Assembly: GCA_043780595.1 (NCBI GenBank)
Contig: JAYWCL010000180.1
Span: forward strand, 6,511-70,510
From: Limnoglobus sp043780595
GTDB taxonomy: Bacteria > Planctomycetota > Planctomycetia > Gemmatales > Gemmataceae
Length of the DNA stretch: 64,000 nt
Reading direction: 5' to 3'
Of this stretch, positions 7,991 through 17,064 are shown one piece after another. The notes beneath the pieces are model-generated. The model did no database searches. It had not been told where the DNA came from and worked only from the letters and a program-made list of their open reading frames with translations. The first letter of the stretch is position 1, and every line of letters starts with the position of its first letter. A program made the position numbers and the translations under genes.

Positions 7991-9127
7991 ATGACTTCGA
8001 TTTTCCGCACACTGTTCATCGTAGGTTTGCTCGCGGTCCCACACATCGCGTTCGCGCAGGCGAAGCCCGATGCCACGACCGAGTTATTCAAACCGGTCGG
8101 GCCGGTGCCGACGTTTAAGATCACCGTCGATGCCGACAACTTGAAACAGATGGCGAAAGACGCGCGGAAGTACGTTCGGGCGACGATCCGCGTCGGCGAC
8201 CAGAGCTACGCCGATGTCGGTTTGCACCTCAAAGGGGCCGCCGGATCTCGGCGAGAATGGAACGATAAACCGGGCCTGACGTTGAACTTCAACAAGTTCA
8301 CGAACGGGCAACTCTTTCGTAGCGTCGACAAGTTGAACCTCAACAATTCGGTTCAAGACCCTAGCTACATGAACGAACTTTTGGCGAACGAACTCGCGCT
8401 CGCGATGGGCGTTCCCGCCTGCCGTTGTACGCACGCGCTCGTCGAACTGAACGGACGCAAAGCAGAGTTGTACGTTCTGAAAGAGGGCTTCGACAAAACC
8501 TTCCTGCGTCGGCATTTCGAGAACCCCAACGGCAACCTCTACGATGGCGGATTACTCACCGATATCAACGGCGCCTTGAAGCTCGATTGCGGTACCGACA
8601 ACGGCCGGAAAGACCTCAAGGAACTCGTCAAGGCGTGCAACGAGGGCGACGCGAACAAGCGATACGCCCTCATGGAAAAGCTCGTCGATGTCGATAAGTT
8701 CACCGCGAGCGCCGCACTGCAAATGATCACCGCTGACTGGGATGGCTACATCCGCAAGCCGAACAACTACCGCATCTACTTCGATCCGAAATCGGGCAAA
8801 GCCGTGGTCATTCCGCACGGCATGGACCAGATGTGGCAGAACCCCGGCGAAGGACTCTGGCACGGCTGGGGCGGCATGATCGCCCGCGCGATTATGGACC
8901 ACCCCGAGGGGAAGAAGAAGGTCATCGCGAAACTGAAGGAACTCACCGAGAAGCATTTCACCATCGAGAAGATGCACAAGCGGATCGACGAGATTTTCCC
9001 GCGAGCCAAAGTCGCGATGGCGACTATCAACAAAGATTGGGCGTTCGAAGGCCAGATGAAGGCACTCAAGGAACGCATCAAGCAACGGGTGGAATTTCTC
9101 AAAGTGGAACTGCCGAAGTTGAAGTAA
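7991..9127 (+). CDS. Secreted CotH-family kinase-like protein
   Basis: 378 residues from ATG 7991, which opens with a signal peptide (MTSIFRTLFIVGLLAVPHIAFAQA). The CotH fold is supported by 'FDKTFLRRHF', the loop 'NPNGNLYDGG' and 'ADWDGYIRKPNNYRIYFDP', followed by 'VVIPHGMDQMW', the usual metal-binding stretch (normally P-x-D-x-D; here H-G-M-D). Family members include an atypical extracytoplasmic protein kinase in Bacillus spores; the target here is unknown. It lies between two zinc-ribbon membrane proteins with gaps of 25 and 30 bp, so it is probably in one transcript with them. Confidence 0.8.
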   Translation: MTSIFRTLFIVGLLAVPHIAFAQAKPDATTELFKPVGPVPTFKITVDADNLKQMAKDARKYVRATIRVGDQSYADVGLHLKGAAGSRREWNDKPGLTLNFNKFTNGQLFRSVDKLNLNNSVQDPSYMNELLANELALAMGVPACRCTHALVELNGRKAELYVLKEGFDKTFLRRHFENPNGNLYDGGLLTDINGALKLDCGTDNGRKDLKELVKACNEGDANKRYALMEKLVDVDKFTASAALQMITADWDGYIRKPNNYRIYFDPKSGKAVVIPHGMDQMWQNPGEGLWHGWGGMIARAIMDHPEGKKKVIAKLKELTEKHFTIEKMHKRIDEIFPRAKVAMATINKDWAFEGQMKALKERIKQRVEFLKVELPKLK

Positions 9128-9157
9128 TCGCCAACCTCTCCAGCGAGAACATCGGTC

Positions 9158-9766
9158 ATGCCAATCACCTTCTCCTGCGGTTGCGGTCGATCCTTGAAAG
9201 TCGCCGACGAACTGGCGGGGAAGCGCGTTCGCTGCCCCGCATGCAACAAAGCCGCCGAGGTGCCACCCGCCGATGACGGAGGCTTTGAAGTCGTAGACGA
9301 CGAACCGCCGAAACCCGTCCGTGCGACGGTTGCGAAAGCGGTTCCGGCGAAAGCCAAGCCGCCCGAAGATGATTTTGAACTCGTCGACGACGACGAAGAA
9401 GACGTGAAACCGAAAAAGAAAAAACGGCGCGACGACGACGATGAGGACGAGCGGCCCGCAAAACGAACGAGCCAGAAATCGAAGCGATACGACGATGACG
9501 ACGACGAAGACGATCGACCCCGCAAAAAGAAACGGAAGTCGCAACCGGCCGAGGCGTCTGGCGGCATGCGGTTACTTTACATCTTCGGCGGTATCGCCTT
9601 AGTTATTGCCGGTGGGGCCGTCGCTTACTTCTCGTACCAAAGTGAAGGGCGGCGTGTCGGGCGTGGCATCGGCCTGGGCGTCGTGCTCGCGATCGTCGGC
9701 ACCATCGGCGTTTACCGAGGCGCAACGGGCGAGATCGATGTTGGAGAAGATGATGACGATGACTGA
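9158..9766 (+). CDS. Zinc-ribbon protein with charged low-complexity linker and C-terminal membrane anchor
   Basis: 202 residues. N-terminal zinc ribbon (CGCGRSL...CPACNK), the same 'MPI' start style as the gene at 6634, then a 100-residue linker of alternating Asp/Glu and Lys/Arg blocks. Two hydrophobic segments follow (about 142-162 'LLYIFGGIALVIAGGAVAYF' and 170-187 'GIGLGVVLAIVGTIGVY') and a poly-Asp tail. Unknown role; probably an inner-membrane protein with cytoplasmic ribbon and linker. Third gene of the zinc-ribbon/CotH cluster. Confidence 0.75.
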   Translation: MPITFSCGCGRSLKVADELAGKRVRCPACNKAAEVPPADDGGFEVVDDEPPKPVRATVAKAVPAKAKPPEDDFELVDDDEEDVKPKKKKRRDDDDEDERPAKRTSQKSKRYDDDDDEDDRPRKKKRKSQPAEASGGMRLLYIFGGIALVIAGGAVAYFSYQSEGRRVGRGIGLGVVLAIVGTIGVYRGATGEIDVGEDDDDD

Positions 9767-9839
9767 GGCACGAATGGTAACTGATAATACAAGATAGCGA
9801 TTGCCCTGAAGTTCACCGACCACTCCGGAGTCCGCACGC

Positions 9840-11255
9840 ATGTCCGACGTTCGCGAAACGCAGCTCCTCATTATCGGCGGTGGCCCCGGCGGTTATCCCG
9901 CAGCGCTCCATGCGGCCGATCATGGCATCGCGGTGATCCTTGCCGACGAAGACCCGAAACTCGGCGGCGTGTGCCTCAATCGCGGTTGCATTCCCTCGAA
10001 GGCGCTCCTCCATGCCGCGAAGATCATTCGCGAAGCCCACCACGCCGCCGAGATCGGCATTTCGTTCGGCGAGCCGAAGCTCGACCTCGAAAAACTGCGT
10101 ACGTTCGTCCAAACGAAAGTCGTCGGCAAGCTGACCGGCGGCATCGCGATGTTGTGCAAAGGCCGCGGCGTCAACGTGATTCGCGGCCACGCGGAATTCC
10201 TCGATGCGAACACCGCGAAAGTCAACGACGAAACGATTCGCTTTCAACATGCCATCATCGCAACGGGTAGCGTGCCGGTGATGCCGAAGACGTTCGCGAT
10301 CGACGATCCGCGCGTCATGGACAGCACCGCCGCACTGTTGCTGCCCGACGTACCCAAGACGCTCCTCGTCGTCGGTGGCGGCTACATCGGCTTGGAGATC
10401 GGCAGCATTTACGCGGCACTCGGCACGAAAGTCACCGTCGTCGAATTCATGGATGGCCTGCTGCCGATGGCGGACCGCGACCTCGTCAAACCGCTCGAAA
10501 CGAAGCTGCGCAGCGAGTTCGCAAACATCTACGTGAATACGAAAGTCGCGAGCATCGCCGCGACACCCGCCGGAATCGTGGCCACGCTCGAAGGCAAAGA
10601 CGTGCCCGCGACGATGACCTTCGACCGCGTGCTCGTCTCGGTCGGACGTCGCCCCAATTCGGCCAACCTCGGCCTCGATAAAGCCGGCGTGACCGTAACG
10701 GATCGTGGCTACATCCCGATCGACAAACAACGCCGTACGAACGTGCCGCACATCTTCGCCATCGGCGACGTGGGCGAAGAACCGGGACTGGCGCACAAGG
10801 CCACTGCCGAGGCCCGCGTGGCCGTGGAAGTCATCCTCGGCGAACCCGCCGAGTGGAACCCGCGCGCCATCCCGGCGGTGATCTTTACCGATCCGGAAAT
10901 CGCCTGGGCGGGGCTGACGCAAGTCGACGCCGAGAAGGGCAACATCCCGCACGAGATTCTGAGATTCCCGTGGGCCGCAAGTGGCCGGGCCGTGGCACTG
11001 AACATCACGAACGGGCTGACGAAGATGCTCGTCGACCCGGAAAGTAAGCGAGTTCTCGGCGTCGGGATCGTTGGCACCGGGGCGGGGGAGTTGATCGCCG
11101 AGAGCGTACTCGCCATCGAGATGGGGGCCGTGGCCCGCGATATTCTCGAGAGCATCCACCCGCACCCCACACTCAGCGAAACCGTGATGGAAAGCGCCGA
11201 ACTCGCGTATGGCGCGGCCACCCACGTCGCCAAACCGCGCAAGGCAGTTATCTAA
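9840..11255 (+). CDS. lpdA: Dihydrolipoamide dehydrogenase (E3)
   Basis: 471 residues, normal for E3. FAD site GGGPGG at 13-18; redox disulfide in GGVCLNRGCIPSK (Cys45, Cys50); NAD site 'VVGGGYIGLEIG' near 178; second FAD motif 'FAIGDVG'; C-terminal active-site HPHPTLSE (His442, Glu447). It reoxidises the lipoyl groups of 2-oxoacid dehydrogenase complexes or the glycine cleavage system using NAD+. No E1 or E2 gene is adjacent, so it probably serves several complexes. It lies 73 bp after the zinc-ribbon gene and 8 bp before the next gene. Confidence 0.95.
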   Translation: MSDVRETQLLIIGGGPGGYPAALHAADHGIAVILADEDPKLGGVCLNRGCIPSKALLHAAKIIREAHHAAEIGISFGEPKLDLEKLRTFVQTKVVGKLTGGIAMLCKGRGVNVIRGHAEFLDANTAKVNDETIRFQHAIIATGSVPVMPKTFAIDDPRVMDSTAALLLPDVPKTLLVVGGGYIGLEIGSIYAALGTKVTVVEFMDGLLPMADRDLVKPLETKLRSEFANIYVNTKVASIAATPAGIVATLEGKDVPATMTFDRVLVSVGRRPNSANLGLDKAGVTVTDRGYIPIDKQRRTNVPHIFAIGDVGEEPGLAHKATAEARVAVEVILGEPAEWNPRAIPAVIFTDPEIAWAGLTQVDAEKGNIPHEILRFPWAASGRAVALNITNGLTKMLVDPESKRVLGVGIVGTGAGELIAESVLAIEMGAVARDILESIHPHPTLSETVMESAELAYGAATHVAKPRKAVI

Positions 11256-11263
11256 GAATCCCC

Positions 11264-12277
11264 ATGAACCGACGTCAGTTTCTTGCTTCTTCCGTATTGC
11301 CGTTGGCGCTCGGTTGCTCGCGCCGCGAGGCGAAACCGGCGACGGGGCCGGTGGTGACCGCTTCCGACCGCGAGCGCATTCGCAGCGATGCGGAAGCGCG
11401 AGAGAAGCATTTGTTACTTCGTGAAACGTGTCGCGTGCCATCGAGTGCGGTACGAACCACGCCGAAGCCGGGCGTCGATTTGTTGAAGGAACTGCCCGAA
11501 TTGAAGGTGTTGTTGCGTATGACGCAGCGATTGCATCCGCGTTTCGGCGACGAACCGAAGCCGGATCGCACGAAGCTCGGCGGGCAGTTTCTTTGGCCGT
11601 CCACCGAAGCGTGGCCCGATTGCCCGACATATCGCATCCCGCTCGTTCCCGTGTTGCAACTGCGAATCGAAGACGCACCCGCCGCATTCGCGTTCCGCCC
11701 CGGCACCGATTTGCTGCAACTGCTCTGGTCGCCGCGCGACCCCGTGAACGGCGTGATTTCGTCGCGCGTTATGTGGCGGAAAGCCTCATCGGTCGGTGCA
11801 GATTTGGCGGCACCGCCATCGTTGGAACACGCTTACATGGGCTATGTGCCGGTGCCATGTGCGATCTTCCCGGAGCGCGTGATGGAGTTCCCGCCACTCG
11901 CGATCATGCCGCAACAGATGCGCGAAACGATCCAACTCGGCAAGCCGATCGCGCCCGACGATTACACGAATTTTCTGTCTTCGTCACCTGGCACAAAAGT
12001 CGGCGGTTGGCAACGCTACGCCGCCGACGGCACCGGTTGCCCCACCTGCAAACACCCGATGGACTTCCTGCTCGCGATCGACTCCGACGAATGGCAACCG
12101 CCCACCGCGAAGCGCTGGAAGCCAACCGAAGACCCCGACACCGAAGGCCATCGCCGCGCCGCCGGGTTGACGTTCGCGAAGCCCAACGCCACCGTGCAAG
12201 TCTACATCTGCCGCCGCTGCGAAGCGATGCCGACAACGGCAATACTCTGTCGCGAGCCTGGGTTGTCAGCCACATGA
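11264..12277 (+). CDS. Putative lipoprotein with DUF1963 (YwqG)-like features
   Basis: 337 residues. N-terminus MNRRQFLASSVLPLALGCS is a twin-arginine-style signal ending in a lipobox Cys18. The body has YwqG/DUF1963-like signatures: 'GGQFLWPSTEAWPDCP', 'VPVLQLRIED', 'DLLQLLWSPRD', 'GTKVGGWQRY', 'DSDEW' and a late 'TVQVYICRRC'. Two cysteine pairs, CPTC near 261 and CRRC near 318, may bind a metal or form disulfides. Function of the family is unknown. It starts 8 bp after lpdA, so is probably co-transcribed. The last residues (REPGLSAT) look less conserved. Confidence 0.65.
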   Translation: MNRRQFLASSVLPLALGCSRREAKPATGPVVTASDRERIRSDAEAREKHLLLRETCRVPSSAVRTTPKPGVDLLKELPELKVLLRMTQRLHPRFGDEPKPDRTKLGGQFLWPSTEAWPDCPTYRIPLVPVLQLRIEDAPAAFAFRPGTDLLQLLWSPRDPVNGVISSRVMWRKASSVGADLAAPPSLEHAYMGYVPVPCAIFPERVMEFPPLAIMPQQMRETIQLGKPIAPDDYTNFLSSSPGTKVGGWQRYAADGTGCPTCKHPMDFLLAIDSDEWQPPTAKRWKPTEDPDTEGHRRAAGLTFAKPNATVQVYICRRCEAMPTTAILCREPGLSAT

Positions 12278-12520
12278 TTCTACCTGCATCCGTAGCCTAT
12301 CTACTCATCCGACGATTCGCGTCACTCGATGCTTCCGCACGGCACGTTGCAACCCTGCCATTTCTATAAACCATCGCGTGCGGACCGTTGCGAACGGTAT
12401 CTCGATGCCCGACGCCAACGTGCGGTCGTCTGTCGTTGAGTCGGTTGCATCGTTCGGTTTCAACCGGCGACGATTTGCGGTGTTGTATATTGAGAAGATC
12501 ATTTTCCGAGGCGATCTACG

Positions 12521-14146
12521 ATGTCTGCGTCGAATCGATATTTACTGAGTTTCGATAGCCGGACGGCACTTCACCGGTTTACCGATGTGCTCGTCATCGG
12601 GGCAGGGATTGCCGGATTGCGCGCCGCGTTGGAAATTTCCAGCACGACGGGCGTTCACGTCGTCACGAAAGATCGCATCACCGAAAGTAATAGCTCGTAC
12701 GCGCAGGGTGGCATCGCCAGCGTGCTTTCGCCAGAGGATAATTTCGCGAACCACGTCGATGACACCATGGTGGCAGGCGATGGACTTTGCGATCGTACCG
12801 TCGTCGAAACGGTCATTCGCGAGGCACCCGCCGAGATCGAAAAGCTCATCGAGTTCGGTACGAATTTCGACCAAGAGAACGGCCAACTCGCACTCACGCG
12901 CGAGGGTGGCCATAGCCACCGGCGTATCGTTCACGCGCTCGGCGATTCGACGGGCCACGAAGTCATGCGGGCGATCATCGCGAAGGCAAAGGCGGCGAAG
13001 AACGTCACGATGTGGGACGACACGTTCACGATCGACTTGCTCACGCACGAAGGCGCGTGCGTCGGTGCGGTCGTGTGGCGGCCGAACGTGGGTACGATTT
13101 TGCTCTGGGCGAAGCAGGTGATTATGGCATCGGGCGGTTGCGGGATGGTCTACCGCGAGACGACGAACCCACCCGTGGCGACCGGCGACGGCATGGCGAT
13201 CGCTTATCGTGCGGGGGCGGCCCTCCGCGATATGGAGTTCATGCAGTTTCACCCGACGGTGCTGTACGTGGCCGGTTCCGCGCGTTACCTCGTCAGCGAA
13301 GCGGTGCGCGGCGAAGGGGCGTATTTGCGCGATATTAACGGCGTGCGGTTCATGCCGAACGAAGATCCGCGTGCCGAGTTGGCCCCGCGCGATATCGTAT
13401 CGCGGGCGATCTTCCGCACGATGGAACGCACCCAACACCCGAACGTCTACCTCGATTTATCGCACCTCGAACGCAACCTCGTCCTCACGCGATTCCCCGG
13501 CATCAACAAGGTGTGTCGCGGGTTCGGGCTGGACATCACGAAGGATCGCATCCCCGTGCGGCCTGGGGCGCATTACATGATGGGTGGCGTCACGGTCGAT
13601 GCCGAGGGACGGACGTCGTTGCCGAATTTATGGGCGGCGGGCGAAGTGACTTCGAGCGGGTTGCACGGCGCGAATCGACTCGCATCGAACAGCCTCATCG
13701 AGGGGCTGGTGTACGGTGCGTCGTGCGGCCGCGGCGCGATGCGGGCATTGGAGGCAAACTCTCGCCCGCTGCAAGCGTTGCCGTTGCACTACACCGTGCG
13801 CGACGACGACCCCGACGATCACCTCGATGTCGCCGACTTGACGAGTTCACTGCGTAGCCTAATGGTGCGCAAAATGGGCATCGTCCGGGATCGCGCGCGG
13901 CTCGACGAGGCACGGCGCGATGTCGATTTCTGGTGCCGTTATGTGCTCGGTCGCGAGTTCGACAAACGCCAAGGATGGGAGTTGCAAAACTTGCTCACCG
14001 TCGCGCGGCTGATGATCGATGCCGCCACGACGCGCGAGGAATCGCGCGGGACGCACTTCCGCAGCGACTTCCCCCAACGCGACGATAACGCCTGGGGCCA
14101 CCGCCACGTCGAGAGCCAGCCGGCAATTATGCAAATCGAAGTGTAG
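12521..14146 (+). CDS. nadB: L-aspartate oxidase
   Basis: 541 residues, typical length. FAD-binding 'VLVIGAGIAGLRAALE' near 22-38, 'SSYAQGGIASVL', 'EGGHSHRRIVH' and the signature 'RPGAHYMMGGVTVDAEGRT' followed by 'WAAGEVTSSGLHGANRLASNSL' identify NadB rather than the succinate dehydrogenase flavoprotein. It oxidises L-aspartate to iminoaspartate, first step of de novo NAD synthesis. CGAGG lies about 9 nt before the ATG. nadA and nadC are not adjacent. A NadD-like enzyme is encoded far away at 61.8 kb. Confidence 0.95.
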   Translation: MSASNRYLLSFDSRTALHRFTDVLVIGAGIAGLRAALEISSTTGVHVVTKDRITESNSSYAQGGIASVLSPEDNFANHVDDTMVAGDGLCDRTVVETVIREAPAEIEKLIEFGTNFDQENGQLALTREGGHSHRRIVHALGDSTGHEVMRAIIAKAKAAKNVTMWDDTFTIDLLTHEGACVGAVVWRPNVGTILLWAKQVIMASGGCGMVYRETTNPPVATGDGMAIAYRAGAALRDMEFMQFHPTVLYVAGSARYLVSEAVRGEGAYLRDINGVRFMPNEDPRAELAPRDIVSRAIFRTMERTQHPNVYLDLSHLERNLVLTRFPGINKVCRGFGLDITKDRIPVRPGAHYMMGGVTVDAEGRTSLPNLWAAGEVTSSGLHGANRLASNSLIEGLVYGASCGRGAMRALEANSRPLQALPLHYTVRDDDPDDHLDVADLTSSLRSLMVRKMGIVRDRARLDEARRDVDFWCRYVLGREFDKRQGWELQNLLTVARLMIDAATTREESRGTHFRSDFPQRDDNAWGHRHVESQPAIMQIEV

Positions 14147-14161
14147 TGAGTCGATGCACCC

Positions 14162-14252
14162 GGTGCCGAGAAGACGCGCGAGAACCGTTTCACGGAAAGA
14201 ACCTCATTGTGCGGGATTACCGATTCGAGTCGTTATGAGAAATGGAAATCGT
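14162..14252. repeat. Duplicated 5'-gene segment (remnant copy)
   Basis: About 90 bp strongly resembling 16472-16570, which contains the leader, Shine-Dalgarno region, GTG start and first codons of the LTxxQ gene. The remnant keeps the start read leftward as 'V-K-R-F-S-R-V' (GTG at 14193) but loses similarity after about 10 codons. Its upstream part encodes the last residues (ISHNDSNR) and stop of the 571-residue gene at 14217. It looks like a broken paralogue of the 16150 gene fused to the end of another gene. Confidence 0.7.
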
Positions 14253-15932
14253 GCCACTCGTATTGGTGAACGTATAAAACCCATTGGCACGTGCAGGATC
14301 ATTTGCAAGCAACTGGAATGATCGAGGCTCACCGGCCGCTGCCGGCAACGGAATCGTTTGCAACTCCGCAGTAGTTGGCCATGCGGAGAAGAGCCTTCTC
14401 GGAGTGATTATCGCAACCGGATGTCGGCTATTATAATTGGGATTCCAGTAATTCCCATTCGGGTAAACGGGTGTGTGAGTTGTACCCGGTTGACCGGGTA
14501 AGAGTTTGCCGCCCGTATCGTAGAGGACTTTTTCATATCCCGCATACGAAAACGAACGAAATCCACCTCGCAATATTGCATTCGACGGCCACACTTTTTT
14601 GTGCAGAATCCCTTCGGTCACAGTGATTACACGCGGTTGGTCCTCATAAGGCATCGACACGCCAAGGGACTTCGGGTTGCTCGTATTGAGCTTTATCGCC
14701 TGCGCAATCATGGTATGGCTGAACGTCGCAGAACCGTTCTGGTTGAAAAAGTACCAGTTTGGCTCGAATTGAATAATCGCAGCGGGATTCGCAGGATTCT
14801 GCGCATCATTAACGAAGTCCACGAGGTAGGAATACGGCATGTATTCCGCTCGATACCATTCGACGGATTTATCTGTTGTCGGCTCCGACGCGCCGGTCAT
14901 CCACGACTGGACGCTAAGACCGACCCCGCGTACTCCGGGGTGAGTGACTAAAGTTCTCCAGGGAGTGAGAGGCCCACTCGCTTTTGTCGGGAATAAGCGT
15001 ATCGTGTTTGAGCCTTCATTTGTTGCATAAGTCGTCAAGATAACTCCCGGATATGTTGCGGCCAGGTAAATCGCGGTGTTTCGTGTTTCTGCAAGTACAT
15101 CGCGAGTAAGTGTAGGTATAAATAACAGGTTTTCAGGGCGATCTGCCGGATTGAGATTCGGACGATTCACAACAACAGGATCCGGATCGGGAGGATAACG
15201 GGTATTGTCCCATGCAATACTATTATACTGAACAAAAAGTCCATTCTGTTTGGCAATACTCGTAAAACGCGAGAACCGAGCCCTCGCGTTCTCGTAGCCC
15301 CAACCTAAATTTTTATACTGCTGAATAATCCATTCCGGTTCCATCATCCGAAAGCCAACCATACCACTGCCTTGCCCATTTTGATCCACGAGTTTTGGAT
15401 AGCGAGTCAGATAGTACTGGATCATCATTGGGTCGGTTGTATTGCTGCCAATGTCGTCCGATAATGGCATGCCAGTATGTGCAGAAGCCGCTTCGTTGAC
15501 CGGGATTTTTTTCCGATTACTATCCAGCAATGGTTTGCCATCAACGCCCAGCTCAACGACAGTTCCACAAAGCGACCAAGGCAGGCTTTCGGATGCAATC
15601 ACGCTCAAAATAAACGGGACATTCCGACTGGTCAGTCGATCGAGCAAGTATATGACTTTATCCTTGTTTTTATTTTGAGGATTGATCACAGGATATGCAG
15701 GATAACCAGTGGTGTGGTAAATTTTCAGGACATCGATCATCCGCTCGATTGCGGCGTTGCCGCCCGGTGCGTGAATCGGCTTCTCTGGCTCTGCCCTGGC
15801 GACGAGTTCGTTCGACCGACCTTGTGCCACGCTGAAAGCAAGAATTGGCTTGGCTGCCGCCGCATTATTTGCGACCGCCATCGCGAATAGGAGCGACAGA
15901 CAAAGTCGCAACAGGAAATGGAAACGCGACAT
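14217..15932 (-). CDS. Large secreted protein of unknown function
   Basis: 571 residues; GGAG 8 nt before the ATG; signal peptide MSRFHFLLRLCLSLLFAMAVANNAAA. The mature part is rich in aromatic residues with alternating beta and alpha character ('FILSVIASE', 'GMVGFRMMEPEWIIQQY', 'GLFVQYNSIAWDN', 'AIIQFEPNWYFFNQ'), suggesting a glycosidase-like barrel, but I recognise no family. Base composition is more A/T-rich than its neighbours. The final residues 'ISHNDSNR' and the stop lie in a duplicated segment, so the natural C-terminus may have been altered. Downstream of nadB and convergent with it. Confidence 0.75.
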   Translation of the reverse strand: MSRFHFLLRLCLSLLFAMAVANNAAAAKPILAFSVAQGRSNELVARAEPEKPIHAPGGNAAIERMIDVLKIYHTTGYPAYPVINPQNKNKDKVIYLLDRLTSRNVPFILSVIASESLPWSLCGTVVELGVDGKPLLDSNRKKIPVNEAASAHTGMPLSDDIGSNTTDPMMIQYYLTRYPKLVDQNGQGSGMVGFRMMEPEWIIQQYKNLGWGYENARARFSRFTSIAKQNGLFVQYNSIAWDNTRYPPDPDPVVVNRPNLNPADRPENLLFIPTLTRDVLAETRNTAIYLAATYPGVILTTYATNEGSNTIRLFPTKASGPLTPWRTLVTHPGVRGVGLSVQSWMTGASEPTTDKSVEWYRAEYMPYSYLVDFVNDAQNPANPAAIIQFEPNWYFFNQNGSATFSHTMIAQAIKLNTSNPKSLGVSMPYEDQPRVITVTEGILHKKVWPSNAILRGGFRSFSYAGYEKVLYDTGGKLLPGQPGTTHTPVYPNGNYWNPNYNSRHPVAIITPRRLFSAWPTTAELQTIPLPAAAGEPRSFQLLANDPARANGFYTFTNTSGTISISHNDSNR

Positions 15933-16079
15933 ACGTTTGTCTCCAATACTGTAATAGTAGAATTCCGCGAAATGGAATTCGCTTCCTTCATAGTTTACGC
16001 ATGTCTCCGACGTGGCGCAGCGGTATTGTTGAAATTGTTACAAATCGTTTCCAGTTCTCTTTGGTGGATCGAAAAACAG

Positions 16080-16116
16080 TAACCGCAGTGAACGCAAAGT
16101 ACGCCCACTGCGGTTA
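16080..16116 (-). terminator. Rho-independent terminator of the LTxxQ gene
   Basis: Perfect 11-bp stem TAACCGCAGTG / CACTGCGGTTA with a 15-nt loop, followed in the leftward direction by a TTTTT run. It lies 33 bp after the stop of the gene at 16150. Confidence 0.75.
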
Positions 16117-16149
16117 AAGATTCTGCATCGTTTTCCATTGCGAATCGGG

Positions 16150-16509
16150 CTACTTTTCGCCCTTTTCGACGGGTGGGCGTTCGGGGCGGTTGCCGCGACC
16201 GGGACCGCGTTCGCGCATTTCCTTCAACATTTTCTTTTGATCGTCGGTGAGCAATTTATCGAGCTTCGCGTCGAGGTCTTTCTGTAACGCATCGAGTTGC
16301 TTCTTCTGATCGTCGGTCAGCTTCAGCTGTTCTTGCACGAACTGGGGCAGAATCTGTCCGGGCATTGGCGGTCCGCCTCGTGGACCTCTCTCACCCTTTT
16401 CGCCCCCTTTGTCGCCACCCTTACCGGCAGGGGGTTGGGCCGACGTGTCGAAGGCCACGATGGCCAAGCCGAGTGCCGAGAACAACAAGACGCGCGAGAA
16501 ACGTTTCAC
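16150..16509 (-). CDS. Small secreted LTxxQ-type protein
   Basis: 119 residues from a GTG start (reads VKRFSRVLLFSALGLAIVAF); the signal peptide ends around 'DTSAQ'. A Gly/Lys-rich spacer is followed by 'LKLTDDQKKQLDALQKDL' and 'KLLTDDQKKMLKEM', two LTxxQ-like repeats in an amphipathic helix as in Spy/CpxP-like periplasmic proteins. The C-terminus is Arg/Gly/Pro-rich. Such proteins are frequent in planctomycetes; a chaperone-like or metal-binding role is only inferred. A terminator follows at 16080-16116. Its 5' end is duplicated at 14162-14252. Confidence 0.7.
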   Translation of the reverse strand: MKRFSRVLLFSALGLAIVAFDTSAQPPAGKGGDKGGEKGERGPRGGPPMPGQILPQFVQEQLKLTDDQKKQLDALQKDLDAKLDKLLTDDQKKMLKEMRERGPGRGNRPERPPVEKGEK

Positions 16510-16570
16510 GGGAAGAACCTCAGATGAGTGGGATTGACGATTCGAGTCATTATGAGAAACGGAAAGCGAT
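16472..16570. repeat. Duplicated 5'-gene segment (intact copy)
   Basis: Leader and first codons of the LTxxQ gene; highly similar to 14162-14252 in the same orientation. It shows which copy still drives an intact gene. Confidence 0.7.
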
Positions 16571-16665
16571 CGCGTTGGAGACAGGACCGCCATTGATTTC
16601 TCAACGGGCACGTCCGCGTGGATCACCTATACGAATGCCGTCGGTCAACCCGGCGAAACGCGATC

Positions 16666-16970
16666 TGACGTAAGTCGAATTGGCATGTTTACACGAAGTG
16701 ACGCAAAACGGTCGCATATTGACGCAAAACGGTCGCATCCGGTCGCATTTCGGTCAATGTTGGTCGATTTTATGTCGGGTCCGGTCGATTTTCGACCAGT
16801 AGTTTCGGCTGATGTGTAATCGAGATCATCGACATAAACCACGACAGGTATGCAGGATACGGAAAATCGCCCGAAACCGATCGGCGATTTGCGATCGAAA
16901 ACTGGCGTTTTGGGACAAAAAAACACCCCAAAAAACGGTTTTTGAGCCTCAGTATTTCCGACTTACGTCG
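16666..16970 (-). repeat. 305-bp terminal-inverted-repeat element, copy 2 (inverted)
   Basis: Ends TGACGTAAGTC at 16666-16676 and GACTTACGTCG at 16960-16970. Read leftward it matches copies 1 and 3: 'GAAT' before the first end, the GAGGCTCAAAAACCG block with a long T-run, a GATCGCAAATCGC-type block, then tandem 'ATCGACC'/'ATGCGACCG' units, and 'GATCGC' after the last end. Together with the duplicated leader at 16472-16570 it fills most of the gap 16510-17064; I see no gene there. Confidence 0.75.
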
Positions 16971-17064
16971 ATTCTGGCGAGTGAAAACGGTAGCCAAGTT
17001 TGAACCGTGCCTATTTTCGGCTACAACAGCAACGATGCGTCTGCCTCTCTCCGAAGGAGTTCCC

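Noticed and set aside
9813..11687. 624-codon leftward open frame antisense to the dihydrolipoamide dehydrogenase gene
   Set aside because: The sense strand encodes a full-length enzyme with all motifs; the antisense frame has no start signal, is His/Arg/Asp-rich and unlike any family. Long antisense frames are expected at this G+C.
12305..12502. 65-codon leftward frame between the DUF1963-like gene and nadB
   Set aside because: No Shine-Dalgarno, no family, and it would cover the nadB promoter region.
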